64,000 bases of DNA from Xiphydria camelus (Eukaryota > Arthropoda > Insecta > Hymenoptera > Xiphydriidae): contig OY783195.1 in NCBI GenBank assembly GCA_963678675.1, forward strand, positions 3,110,001 through 3,174,000, written 5' to 3'. The notes beneath the pieces are model-generated. The model saw nothing but the letters and a program-made list of their open reading frames with translations. It had not been told where the DNA came from and did no database searches. Made by a program: the position numbers and the translations under genes. Shown piece after piece: positions 24,894 to 37,500 of this stretch. Position 1 is the first letter of the stretch. Each line of letters begins with the position of its first letter.

Positions 24894-26123
24894 TACCTAC
24901 ATCCCGCTGTAAAGGGCAAAACGTCTCGGTTCCATGGAGAATCGCAATAAATCACGAGAAACTCGACAGGGTAGGCTTTACGCGCGTCATCGTACACTCA
25001 GGCGCGGTCCCCCGTTTAAAGGTCGCGCCTTAATTTTCATTTATACGAGTATAGATATACTGAAATACAAACGGTTACAGTACGTATTTTGGCGAAACAT
25101 ATAACGCATTCATAACGGGGAATCTAAATGTAAAGCCCATTGCACGATGAAATCGACTTTCGTCCCTTAGCAATCGAAATTCCATCACTCTACATATACA
25201 AGGTAGGAACGAGGAATATCGTCGTACGAATTCTTCAAACGCTAGCAAACAATGTCGATAAAGTTCGACTTGTCTTCAAAATCTCAGTGCCAGAGATGCG
25301 ATTCGTCAAAAACAATTAAAAAACGAATTACGTACTCCTACATCCTGCTTCCTACTTATAATTCTCGGCGTCCTATAACGGGCTTTAATCCAGTCCCTCG
25401 CACAAAGGGGCTCGCTCGTGCCCCACTGCTCCGCCGCAACCACCCTGCCCGCGCACCCCCGGACCCACAATCGTCCCGCAGGTATTACCTCCGTACCCTG
25501 CGCAAGGATACGCGTCAGGTAAACGCGCATCTCCGCGCTAGTCGGTGTAAACTCATTCCAGGCGATCCTCGCGGAAGTTAAAGGGCCACGCAATGCAGCC
25601 CTCCTTCACAGTTCCACATTTCGTAGTAGTGACAAAGCGTGCTACACATAGTGGGAGCGTGCCGGGGATCGATAGCGCCGATGGCAAAGGAGGTTGGTCC
25701 GCGAAAGCGACGCACGCGTGTCGCTCCGACGCGCGGAGGGAGCCGTCGTGCTAACAGGCATACTATAAGTCGAGACGAAAAGAGGGGGCATTCGCAGCAC
25801 CGACGGCGTAGCGACTGGAAGTCTCCGGCATTATCGAAAGTCGAACCGCCGCGAGCCGACGTTACTTTGCCCCGTCGTTTTCTTCACCCGTTCGCTGCTC
25901 CGAATCCTTTTATCGAGCGTCCCCCGACGCGCTCCTCTTTCGCACCTCGTCGAGACTCCCAGCTTGGATCGAAATAACTGGATCGGACCGGGTCCTGCCG
26001 CACCAGGGTGCGTAACAACGTGTCTTCGTTACGGGCAGCTGCAGCGGGCGCGCCACTCTGGACCAGTGCTTGCTGCAGCCTCGTGCTTCATGATTGTTTG
26101 AACGTTGGTGCAGCGCGGCGCGC

Positions 26124-26124
26124 G

Positions 26125-26155
<31 letters not shown>
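26124..26155. repeat. (TC)n microsatellite
   Basis: A CT/TC dinucleotide run with one interruption. Confidence 0.9.
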
Positions 26156-28579
26156 TGATATTCGCACGGTGCCCTGGAGAAATTTCGGAGTCGACTTGTC
26201 GTTCACTGAAATTACTTCTCGCATGGACATCGTGTTTTAAAGCGATTACATTTTTACGGTTGCGATTTCTGTGACATTTTCTTCAATGAATTGTGCGCTT
26301 GGACTCTTCGTTGGACGTTTTATTTTCCGAATAATTTGGGCGGGACTCCGTTTACGGACTGTTAAAATCGTGTCTAGTTAAAGAGATCGCTCGACGTCTT
26401 TGTCTGGTGTTTTTTCTTGTCACTGCTCGAGATCTCGAATTGTGCCAATTTTTCTCGGAGTTGAAATCAGTCTCAATTAAGATTAAAGCGAAACTAGTCG
26501 ACGGCTCGTAGAGTTGCGATTTATCACCGACCAATCTCGCGCTCGCTCACCGCACCCGGAAGATATCCTGCTCCGGTTTGGCAGAATTCCAGGACGACGC
26601 GATTTATCGGTGTTATCGCGGCGGTACATATACGCGTACATATCTCGAGGTCGATAAACTCTTTCGATTGATGCACCGCGTACGCCAATTATGGAGACGC
26701 GCCGTGCGTCTCTTTGTTCTTACTCGGAAGGGAAAAAAGGAGCGTGTGAATCTATTCCAATCTCCGCGCCTTTTGATGCGAGCCGAACGCGAAAAACCTT
26801 CGCGGGAAATTAAAAAACGGATACACAGAAGAGATTTTTCCGCGGCGTTCCGTTTCTCGGTTATAAAAAGTGGAGTGTGCGAAAATAGAAACGGAAGTGA
26901 CACAGTTGCAACGGGAGAAATTTGTCGTTTGTCATAAAAGGATCCCTGCTTTCTCAGAGTTATCGCGTGCCAAGCGGCTGCACGTTCTCTTATCGTCTGC
27001 TAGACTCCCAACACGCGATCGTGGCAAAAAATATACCGCCTTATTGTGTGGTACTCTACATACAATATGCAGTAGGTATCTATCCAATATGCATTTAAGT
27101 TCACTTATTTGCATGGTGCGTTTACTCGTTTATGTCTTGTCTTAACTGTTCCTGAACGAATCGTGCCGTACCTAGAGCGATACCGTCGATATTAACACTA
27201 AATCCCGGAGTATATATAGTATCACAGGTCAGAGGTTCAATGATATCATCCACGTAAATATCTGAAATTTCTTGGTCGACCGAGAGGACGAATAAACGGA
27301 AATCTATCGAAAATTTGATCTTCCGATTCTTTTCCTTTGTTCTCCTTGCTCGAAAGTCTGAAATATTGTTTAAAAACCTTCCATGTAATCTTAATCCATC
27401 ATAGACATCTGAAAAATATCAATAATATATTAATTGAGCAATTGTACAATCTGCTCCGAATCTGAAATAATAACGAATAATTACATCAAGCTACTATCGA
27501 GCATATAAGGCGATTTGCGAAAGAAAATAACGAAGTATATGACGTAACTCATTTGAATATTCGATATCGAGAAAGCGAGCCGAACGAACACGTGCTCGTC
27601 AGTCAATAGTGCCGACGAAGCGCCAGTCCAACGCGCTTGAATATTATCGCCATGCCAACCACGTGCACTCCTCCCCTTTGAACGCGCTTCCCCTGCCCGA
27701 TTTCTCGGTAACGATCGCTCGAGGCGATTGGCAAGAGCGAATTGTACGAACGGTGGTATTTATGCAACGCCAATGTGTGTGTTTCGTTCCCAGGTGGTTC
27801 CACGCGGCACATGGGATCATCGGTATCGCTTTTCATCTCTTCCACGATGACCTCCCGCGAGAAATCGTTCCCGGCGCACGCCGCGGCCTTCCTCCAGCAG
27901 CTGCAGAGTCTGCGGTGAGACCGGAAGTCGAGATTCCTCCGGAAGCTGTGGCGAGAATCGCGTGAAGCGGGGAGATTTCGACGCTCTTCTCCATCGAGAA
28001 GGTGAGCCGATCGGTACGATCTCTTCCCTATCACGAGGACCGTGCTTCCGATTTCTTCCTCTTCGAATCACAATTTCTTCCGACTCGTTGCTTTCAGAGA
28101 ACCCCTCGTCGACGCGACGGATAAGACGTCTCACCCGTCATCCACCCGAAGAAGTTCAACGGTTGTCCAGGCTCCGATCGAACGACGAAGGGAAACAGGG
28201 AACGAAAATAAGAGCGCGTACTCCGGGAATCAACTCTTCGCCGTCCTTGCGCCTCGGGCACGTCATTGGCCGAGGCCGTTGACCAACCCCGATCGAGAAC
28301 CAACTTCCGCGCGATAAACAGAAGAAAAACTTGTCTCCAATTCTCTCGGCAGACCAATTACCTCGGTGCCGCAACCAGCCACACACATCCTCGCAGTCGG
28401 GGAAGCACCGATCGCCAGCACCGAGCAACGACGCGCCGCGCCAACCCCTTCGAACCACCTCGTCGATAGCGTCGGTGCCGCTGTAGCCGAGGCTGCGCGC
28501 CGGTTCGCCAGGGTATATGAGGAGGGTATTAATAGTGCGGCGCGCGGTGGGGGCCGCTCGCGGGTGAAAATAGAAAAGA

Positions 28580-31500
28580 ATGTTTTTGGAATCCACTTGG
28601 ACTTGGTTGGCAGAACGATGGGGCAATATGGCCGACTTGGCCGAGCGGGTGGACGATCTGATATGCAGTTTCGACTCGGCTGGTGACACGACGATGGATA
28701 CCCTGTCGATGCTGATTTTCGGATGGATGCTGTTCGGCCTGGTGGTGCTGTGCGTCGGTAAATACGTGTACAATCGATTCGTGCTGCACAACATCGGGAC
28801 GGGCATCGGCACTGGCGGCGGCGCGAAGGACGGCGGCCGTTTCTTTCACGTCGGTGAAAGTGTTGTTATGACCGCTGGTGCCGTGGCGGGCGGCAAGGTG
28901 CTCGCCTCCGAAAAGGCAAGGGCGTCGATCACGAAATCCGCATCGACCGGAGGTAGTGGCGGTGGTGGTGGTGGCAGTGGCGGTGGTGGTAGTGTCGGTG
29001 GTATCGGCGGTGGTGTTGGCGGCGCGACCACCGGGCTCTCGGCGTCGGCTTCAGGAGGATTCTCCTCGGGATACGTCCCGCCCACTCCGCCGGTCCGGAA
29101 ACGACTCACGAGGAAGACTTCCGGTCCGCTGATCAGTCCCGCGAGGAGCTCGCGCGCCTTGCACCTGCCCACGGCCACCGGCGCCGACGCCGAGGCTGTT
29201 CGTTGGGTCAACGAGCTCATCGTCTGGTTGCACACGGACCTGGTCATCCTCAACGAACTCCTGGCCTGCTGGGTCGCCTCGTTGAACGACTTCACCGCCA
29301 ACTCCGTCGAGGAGGTGAGTCGCGCGACGCGTGCGGGTACGCGGCCGTAGCAGCGACGCCCGGTTGCGTCGGACTTCCGGTTCGCCGGGCTCGGAGTTCG
29401 AGATGCGTTCGCGATGCAACGGCGAGTCTGTCGCGCGTTGTGACGTCAGGGCTTTAAACGTGGACAAGCCGGGGGGCTCTCGCTGGCTCTGCCGTCCAAC
29501 GGTCGGTGTGGGCTTGGGTTTGCGACTGGTGCCGCGCGTCGCTGACGCTGCCAAGTCATTTATTTGCCAGCGTTTTCTTGAGACGCGCTGTATCGGACGA
29601 GGCGAAGGTGTGTCGAGTCGATGATGATAGCGCGAACTGCAGGTCGGAGGTCCGCTTGGATCTTTCGTCCTGCTGCTGGAAGGGCAATCTGATGTCATTC
29701 GGAAACGAGGTCAGCTTTTATCGATGGAAAGCTGAACTCGGACTGGTGTTCGCGTCTGTCGCTTTTGGCACTTGAAGTGTTCTTCCGATACTCGAAGAAA
29801 GAAATCGGGTGAAACTGTCGAAGTGAGAAATCGGGAAGACTGAGATACAAGGTGATCCAATTGGACACTGACAGTGGGTCGAATGGCTCTTCAGTCAATG
29901 TCGGCATTCGTCTCGCCGTGCCAATAGAGCTGTCGATGCTTCCGTAAACAAGCGCTCTCCACCTGGCGATGCTCGATGCTGCCAGGCCTCGTTTTTTTTA
30001 TCTGTCGATAAGCACTCGGCGAGTTCTTCGTATAATACTCGCATCGACGACGACCGTTGGCGATGACCTCGCCATGTGGAAGGGGGTCGAGCGGGTTTAC
30101 GAGTGTGTATGTGAAGAGCTTTGCTCTCTTCACGTGAAATAGCAAATGACGAGGCTCGAAGTCTCTATAATAGAGCAAAAAGAACGCACGTACCAGATAC
30201 TGTATAATATATCAACATTCGAAGTTTTAACAGCTGTCGCCACACTAGATCACACCTAGACGCTTTTCTCTATAGTTTCTTGCAAGAAAACGGGATAGTT
30301 GAATCTGTTCGATATCCAGCGCAACGAGACAGAAAATCCCAGTTTAAAAATGCGTAGGTATTTGTAGGCACTGGGCACAGATTCAGATTTATGACTCTAT
30401 AAAATAAACAGTTCAAGTTTTCATTTAGAAATGATAATTATAAATGCATAAGATTATCGATCTAATCGTATCGTACGCTCGAGAGTGCATCATTATTGCG
30501 AATCATTAGAGCTCCTCTCGAAAATGATAAGAAATTGGGTTTCGATAGCGATCAATTCACTCCTAATAATTAATCCCACTAGCCGCAAGTTGTATTTTTT
30601 ATCCGATATAAATAACGAATCGAATTTTCAATATCTTCTCGCGTGGAAGCGGCTAGAATTTTAATATTTGTTGCAAATTTGAAAAATACCTGTCACGGCT
30701 TCATCGTGGCATAACCGAGGTACATGACCAGGCAGCTAGTTGGTCAGGGACTATCCAGCGTGTAGGATATATCTACTTCCTCTTTCGCAACGTGGCAGGC
30801 GCTGGAAATGGAAATGAAAGAATAGCGAATGCCAGCGCATTCTCTCACGTGTCTGGCCGGTAGGCGAGGACGTTACGCATTTTGAAGCGCAGTAAAGTGG
30901 TCGCGACTCTCTTCGTCGGACTCTCGAAACCCCCGATTCGCAGAAAATCTAGTGTACAGTCTCCGGAAATATAAATCACTGTAAAGAGAGTGAATTCGCT
31001 GCAATTTTTTCATCCTTGTAGTATCAGTGTTAAAACGGTCGCGGGATTTCGCAAGAATCGTCCCCAACTGAATCTACGAAAGGCGAGGCTATAACGATCG
31101 CAACTGAATTGGAAAAAAAAACAACTCTCCGTGAAATTCGAAGGGGAACTCGGACTGGCAGTGATCTCAGCTCGCTGATAAATGACGCAATCGCTCCCCT
31201 CAAACGAATAGTACATATGACGACGATAACCGTCGACTGTGGAAGCGATGCCCCGGCGATGACATCACCGTTGAATTTATAGCGAGTGTAATGCAGTTCG
31301 TGCGAGACACAGTCGACACGCAATGTCATCGGTGTACACTCACGCGTGGCGTATACAGTGGCTATTAATTAACGGCTAATTATCGCTCCCGGGTAATAAC
31401 CCCTCGGGCTGTATATGTATATAATATGTCACTTCGAGATTGCTCTCTCTCGTCTCAGCGATTTTCTTGCGACCTATGCACTTTTCCGCCTCGTCGTGGT

Positions 31501-34500
31501 TATTTCATGCAATCGTCTAAACGCTAACTTGGTCCCCGCACCTTGTTCCAATCCTACGGTCATGAGAAGTCTGACTTTAAAGCCGGGACGAATGCTCCCA
31601 ATTTCATTCGAGTTACCGGACACGTGGGACCGGCAAAAGTGAAGGCGGTTGCGACTAGTGTGGCGAACGCTCGCCGCTGTCCCCGCGTGCTCGACGTTAC
31701 GGTTTATTACATCAGAGTCGGGCGAAAGACGAGAGAGGTTTCGTCACGGGCTGTCAGCGGCCTCGTGGCTCGTGACGTCATAGCTTCCAAAATAACTCTT
31801 GGTTTCGCCGTTAATCGGCCACCCGTGACGGGCAGCCTATTTCCTCTGGTATGAATTCGAACTCTTCTTCTTGTTCTTCATCATCATCATCATCATCTTC
31901 TTCTTCTTCTTCTTCTTTTTGATCTTCTCAATTACCATCTTCTTTCTCTCCTTCTTGTTCCTCATCTTCTTCATCTTCTTCTTCGCCTTGTTTTTCTTTT
32001 GTAAATCTCCGATTGGTACTGAATTTATCGCATATCGCGTGTCGTTTTCATTTTCATAGAGTAGTGCAGTGTGAAACCCGAGAGGTCAACCTCATCTGGG
32101 TTATCGATGCCAAATGAATGATTCCCTTGTATAGCAGCGATGTGGGTTACTTATTGTTAGATAATAAACGTCCTCGACTCGCCACACCTTTCAGTGTCAC
32201 GCCTGTCGGCATTTAGAGTTCAATTGACGCTTTGAACTTTCGCTGGCTCGATGGAGAATCCAATTGACCCAGCAGCGCGTGATAAAATAATTGCACTCTC
32301 TGGAAGAAGCGAATACTAATTTCCATATTCGACTTGTAACTCCTTTATTGGCATTTTTGCGATCCGAGATGAGGTTTAGAAAAGCGTTAGAGGATGTTTT
32401 GCTCATAACTAGAGGTGGAGAACAATTGCCGTCAAAGTACATGCCATTGTTTTTTTTTCACAGACCGGAGTAGGCGTAGAATTCGTGCGAGTTCTCCCGG
32501 AAACGCAGGCACCAGTGCTGTCTAACATATTTTGTGAATGCGATTCGAAAGATGACGTGGTAAGTATTTTTTTTGATTCATAGAAAATAAGGCCTTTCGA
32601 GATGAATTGAGCAATACCGAAGCATTTTTGCTATTTACTTATCGAATTTCCAGACGATAACGTGCGACTGCGAGGCGACGCCCGCTTTGCAGCTTAAAGC
32701 GTCTCGTCAAAAGGGTGAAAAAGTGGAGGTTAGCCATTATCGCGTTAACGTGAATCGTTTCCGTGCTCGTCTCAACGTCGTTTGTGTCACCGAGAAACTT
32801 CTCATCGACCTCAAGTGCGATGGCTGGCCGGAGGTATGCATTATTTCTTGCAATTACGTCCTTCGTCGTCATTATCTTCAATCGCGTATCAAGCATTGTT
32901 AAAAAGGATGACGATTTGACTTACTTTGGAAGCATTTTAGAATTTCCCAGAAAATTGGACAATTTCCAAGCCTTTTGTTGACTTGTCCAGGTGAAAGTCT
33001 CACTGGCAGCTGTGGGTACGATAAAGAAAGATTTGGACGAGAGTCAACTCCAAGAGGTGGTTACGGAAATTGTGGTGGGAGCTCTGAGGGGGATCAACGT
33101 CCACCTCAACCTCTCGCAATATCCGACGTGCCCCCGGCTCTGGCGAGAACCACCACCTCAGCTTGGGTTCCCGTTACCGGTGCATTACGATAGTATGGTA
33201 CGAAATCTGAAAAGGAAATAATTCTTATCTTTTAACAATTTTCATACCACGCGCCAAAAAATCATGCAACGTGACCAGTGATTTTTTTTTAATTAATCGA
33301 AGGGTCCTATTTTGCTTCACACGTGCCGTCGCTGCGCTGAATGCAGTTTAATTATAACGCATGCTTGCTTAACCCTGGAAAGACAATAACACCACCCACG
33401 CGTTGCGTGCGAATCTCCTGGAAACGTTCCAGGAGTATCAAAATGTGGATGTTTTTTGAAACATGCCGAAGAAGTCTTCTCCTCCGACGAATGTTTTACG
33501 CGGTGTGGGTCATTTCAACATTTACATAGCGGACTGTATAAATAAACTCGCTGGGAGATATTGCGAGGAAAATACGAGTTTCCCTTTCGAATAAAGTACT
33601 TCGTATTATTGGCGTTAATCGAGTACCAGAATTTCTCGCGGAGAATATTTATTTTCACTCATTGCGCGCGTACGAGCGACGAGAAAAAGATATTTCGCGC
33701 GATCAAAGCGAATGAATAGCCGAGGAATTATTCGCGCGAAGTGGAAAATTCCTTCACCCACGCAGGATTATAACGAAAGCCAAGGTCTACCTTACCAGGA
33801 TTAACATACTGGATTTTTGAAAAGACCCGGGCATTGAAACTCGAGCTAGACTCTTCTCAATACCGAGCACGTGGTCCGGGAAGCTGTAGCGCTTACGATA
33901 GACCGCAATGGAGATCAAACGATGATTCCAACGTTTCGTCGGAAGCCAGTAAACCTGAATCATTTTGGCCTGCTGCCAGGCGCACCTTCCAACCACGCGT
34001 TTTTCGTCACATATGAGTCTCTTGACAGCACGACATTTATAATATCATCCGGCTCGCATGAGTTTACTTGCCATTCCTGTGATGTTCTTCTTCGCAACCC
34101 CATCTCGTTCAGCCACCGTACGATCGCGCAGGAATCTCGGAAGAAAAGTTTATCGCTCTTATATCCAAGAACTTGTGCTTTCTTTCATTATACAGCAACG
34201 CGTCTCAGCATCTGCTTAACGCGTCGCGGCGCTACTGCTTTGCTTATAGAGCGCGTCAAATTCTATGATACACCCTCAACAACATCTTCAGGTTCGTAAC
34301 ACGTCTTCACCGGTGTCCCAATACGCGCGCGGCGAGAGACGTTTGCTCGTAAAGGTCGTGAGGGCCACCGAACTGGGCGGTCAGAGAGGCTGCGCCGAAC
34401 CCTTTTGCGTGGTCGAATTGGACGAACCACCCCAAAAGAATCAGACTTCCATTAAGAAGGATACCAACCAGCCAGTTTGGGACGAAGCTTTCCTGTTGTA

Positions 34501-37500
34501 AGTCGAAGCTTCTCTCTATCGTCACTCTTTATCGAAATGACCTATTGATTATGTAGTCCGGATGAAAATGATCGTTTCGAGGCTGACATCGACTTAATCC
34601 TATCTCTTGGCATCGGTTGAATTTCGTTTCAGCGATGTCAGTCAGAATACGTCGGAGGTACTTCTGGAAGTGTACGACCACGCGAATAAGAGTCAACGAT
34701 TTCTCGGCCTCGGTATAGTGGGAGTGGAGGAGCTGCTGATGAACCCGAGTCAGAGGCAGATCATACCGCTTCAGGGTAGACCTTACGAGCAAGACGACGT
34801 CACGGGTACTCTCACCGTGGAGGTAATGAAACGTTTGTGCGAGTATCTCGAATAAACAAAAAATACCCCAGCTTCAGCTGACAATTAAACGAGTCCTCTA
34901 AATTCTAACGCCACGCAACTTTTCAGTTCCTGTTCATCGAAGGTGCCGAGGTACCCGTGCTCGGCAACAAACCGTACAAAGTGAAGGAAACGATAAAGGC
35001 GGTCACCCCGAGTCGTACATACACGCCAACGAATCTCCTAAGCAGCAATAGCTTGAACTACAACAATGGTAACAGTACACTTATCTTGTACGAATCTACC
35101 TATCAGTCTACTGGGGGTAATTACCGCTTATATATATGAAAGGCATTTCGCACCTTTTGCTCGTGCAACCTCTAGACGCACCCCACTTGATTTTTTTCCA
35201 TAGCACACCCCGTTTCAACGAGGCTCGCCCTTGCTCGCTGTCCCTCGAGCCCGTTTGCAGAATTTTTGCGTAGCCCCGGCAGTGAGTGTGATCCCCGTGC
35301 GAACTTGTAGTTTTTTTTTATCACTCACTCCCCCCGCGGACCTGGAAGAGATAAGAAAATAAAATGTAGGACTCTTCTACGATGCCTACATTTTTCCGGT
35401 TCATTTATTAAGTATTCACGCATGATCGATTCGAAACCCGATCGGAGGTCGACTTCGTGTACATTCCTACGATCGTAATCATCGCGTCTGTAATAGTTTA
35501 AATCTTGGCATTTGTTTATAGATTATCTGACGAACGGAAACAACTTGGAGTCACCTTACAGAACCGGCCAGATGAACGGTAACAAGGGAACTCTCATTGT
35601 GCACAGCCAGCAAAGGGTAAGGGTATAACTCGAGCCTCTCGTTAATCGGAAGAAAAGGTAACGAGAGTTGGTGGCGTTTACGTGGCGAGGTGTCTCGTGT
35701 CGATTGAGCGCTTTTTATAGTGTTTTCTGCGTTTGTTCCTTTGCAGCAACCGGAACGGCAAGTTGTGAAGGTAAGAATCGCACTAGTGGATCGATGGTGT
35801 TTAAGTACTTGTAATATTAGAAATTACGTTAATACGCAGATGACGGGAAGTCTATGCTTCCAAGGAAGAAAACCGTACGTAGAACGATTGGCTACCACAC
35901 TCGTTTCGATTCGAGTTTAAAATTGACATTGTTTGATTCCATTAAACCTTGAGACCTCTAAATGTTAATACGATAACGATTGTTGAATCTACGTTGATGT
36001 TGGTATCATTTCGAAGACGCGTACAGTCTCGCTATCTACCGACTTGTGTAACTTTGTCTTCAATATTAACACGCAATGTTGTGCGTTCTTGATTGCGCAA
36101 GAGTATTAACCGTTTGAGTGTACATTTACTAATCCAACAGGTCGCTTTAACCGAGGACGGAAGCTGGCAGGAAGTCTCACCCGAGGTAATTTTGTAGTCC
36201 TAAATTAGGATTCATTATTGTAGGGGTAAAATGAAAAAATTATATATGTTATATCACTATAATTATGAAGCCCCTAATGACCAATTAAATACAGCAGACA
36301 TAACACGACTGATATAACATTACGTAAAATATTTTCAGCATGGAACCAAAGACACCAGTGTTAACTCGGGGCCCGAAAGTACTCCGAATTCTTCGAACTT
36401 TGACAGCTTCAGAGGTACGTATAAATAAATGAATTTATATAAAGACCGTAATCACATTAAATACTCCTACGATTAAAAAATAATAAGATAAAGACTAACG
36501 AAGCAATCGATTTTTATTCTACTCAGAAAGAGGAAGAACCAGAAGAAAACGACGAGACTTCTTTGGTACCATAAAAAAGCGCTTAGGCCGATCAAAGACG
36601 AGAAGTCGGTCAGTTGGTCCCGAAGGAGAAAACAACCACGAGGATGCCCATTCGAGGTCAATATCAGCGGATAGAGCTCGTGATCCTGGCTCCGGTAAGG
36701 TTTATTCCAGTATTTGTTTGTTGGTGTTGTATAAATTGGTGTGCAGCACTCTTAGCGATCGTGATCAATAATAATTGATATACATGCCTCTATATGTAAC
36801 GTCCATTCGTCGAAGGAAATTACTTGAAACGAAATTTTCTTCTCTTAAAATCCCGCACGTCGCACTTAGTTTAGGAATCTTCTCTTAATCGTGTTAATCA
36901 ATTAGCCTTCTTTACCGGCTCATTAATTCACACAAGTTTATTTCGTCGGCCAACATTTCGCGATATTACAATTCCATACACTTACCGGACTCTCTGTTCT
37001 TCTTACGTATCTGACCCAATACATACGGCACGTGCTCCACTGGTAAGTTTTCTTCCTGCATGAGAACTGTGAAGCTTTTACATGTATATCTATCAGTGTG
37101 AACAAATAGTTGGCGAAATGTTCTAGAGCATTGAATACATACACGATTAATATTCTCTTTCGAATTTTCAGCATTGTTGTCGGTGCCAGGAAGGGAAGAG
37201 CAATCGAGAAGGTCTAGCCTGAGCGAAGCCTCGGCAATCAGCGGCACCTCCACCAGAACATACGTCAACGAGGCGTCGACACTCGTTCTGGAAACCCTCG
37301 AAAATGGGGTCAAAAAGTACGTCTCTTTATACGCATCCTATATCCTTGATTGTAATATTGTAGAAGCCAAAAAATTTTACCGAATCGCTCTTTCGTCACA
37401 GGCATTACCTTGTACCTTTGTCACTCGCACAGAAGAGCAAATGGAGGAAAAAGGGAACAAAACTTCACATATTCAGTGATCACACGTTCATCGCGAAACA

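Larger units (their letters stand above)
19018..28579. other. Intergenic region between ena and the SMP-C2-C1 gene
   Basis: No protein-coding gene is supported. Contents are an (AG)n run at 22072-22097, an AATAAA hexamer at 23257-23262, MITEs at 23922-24180, 24378-24638 and 24682-24893, and a (TC)n run at 26124-26155. The last several hundred bases (27800-28579) are probably promoter and 5' untranslated sequence of the gene that follows. Short open frames here lack family motifs and occur on both strands. Confidence 0.55.

Noticed and set aside
28846..29301. Minus-strand open frame with poly-Pro over the first exon of the SMP-C2-C1 gene
   Set aside because: It is the antisense of the Gly-rich linker; the plus-strand frame has a membrane helix and continues in phase through fifteen more exons.
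31871..32059. Phe/Ile-rich open frame
   Set aside because: It is simply the translation of a CTT/CAT microsatellite.
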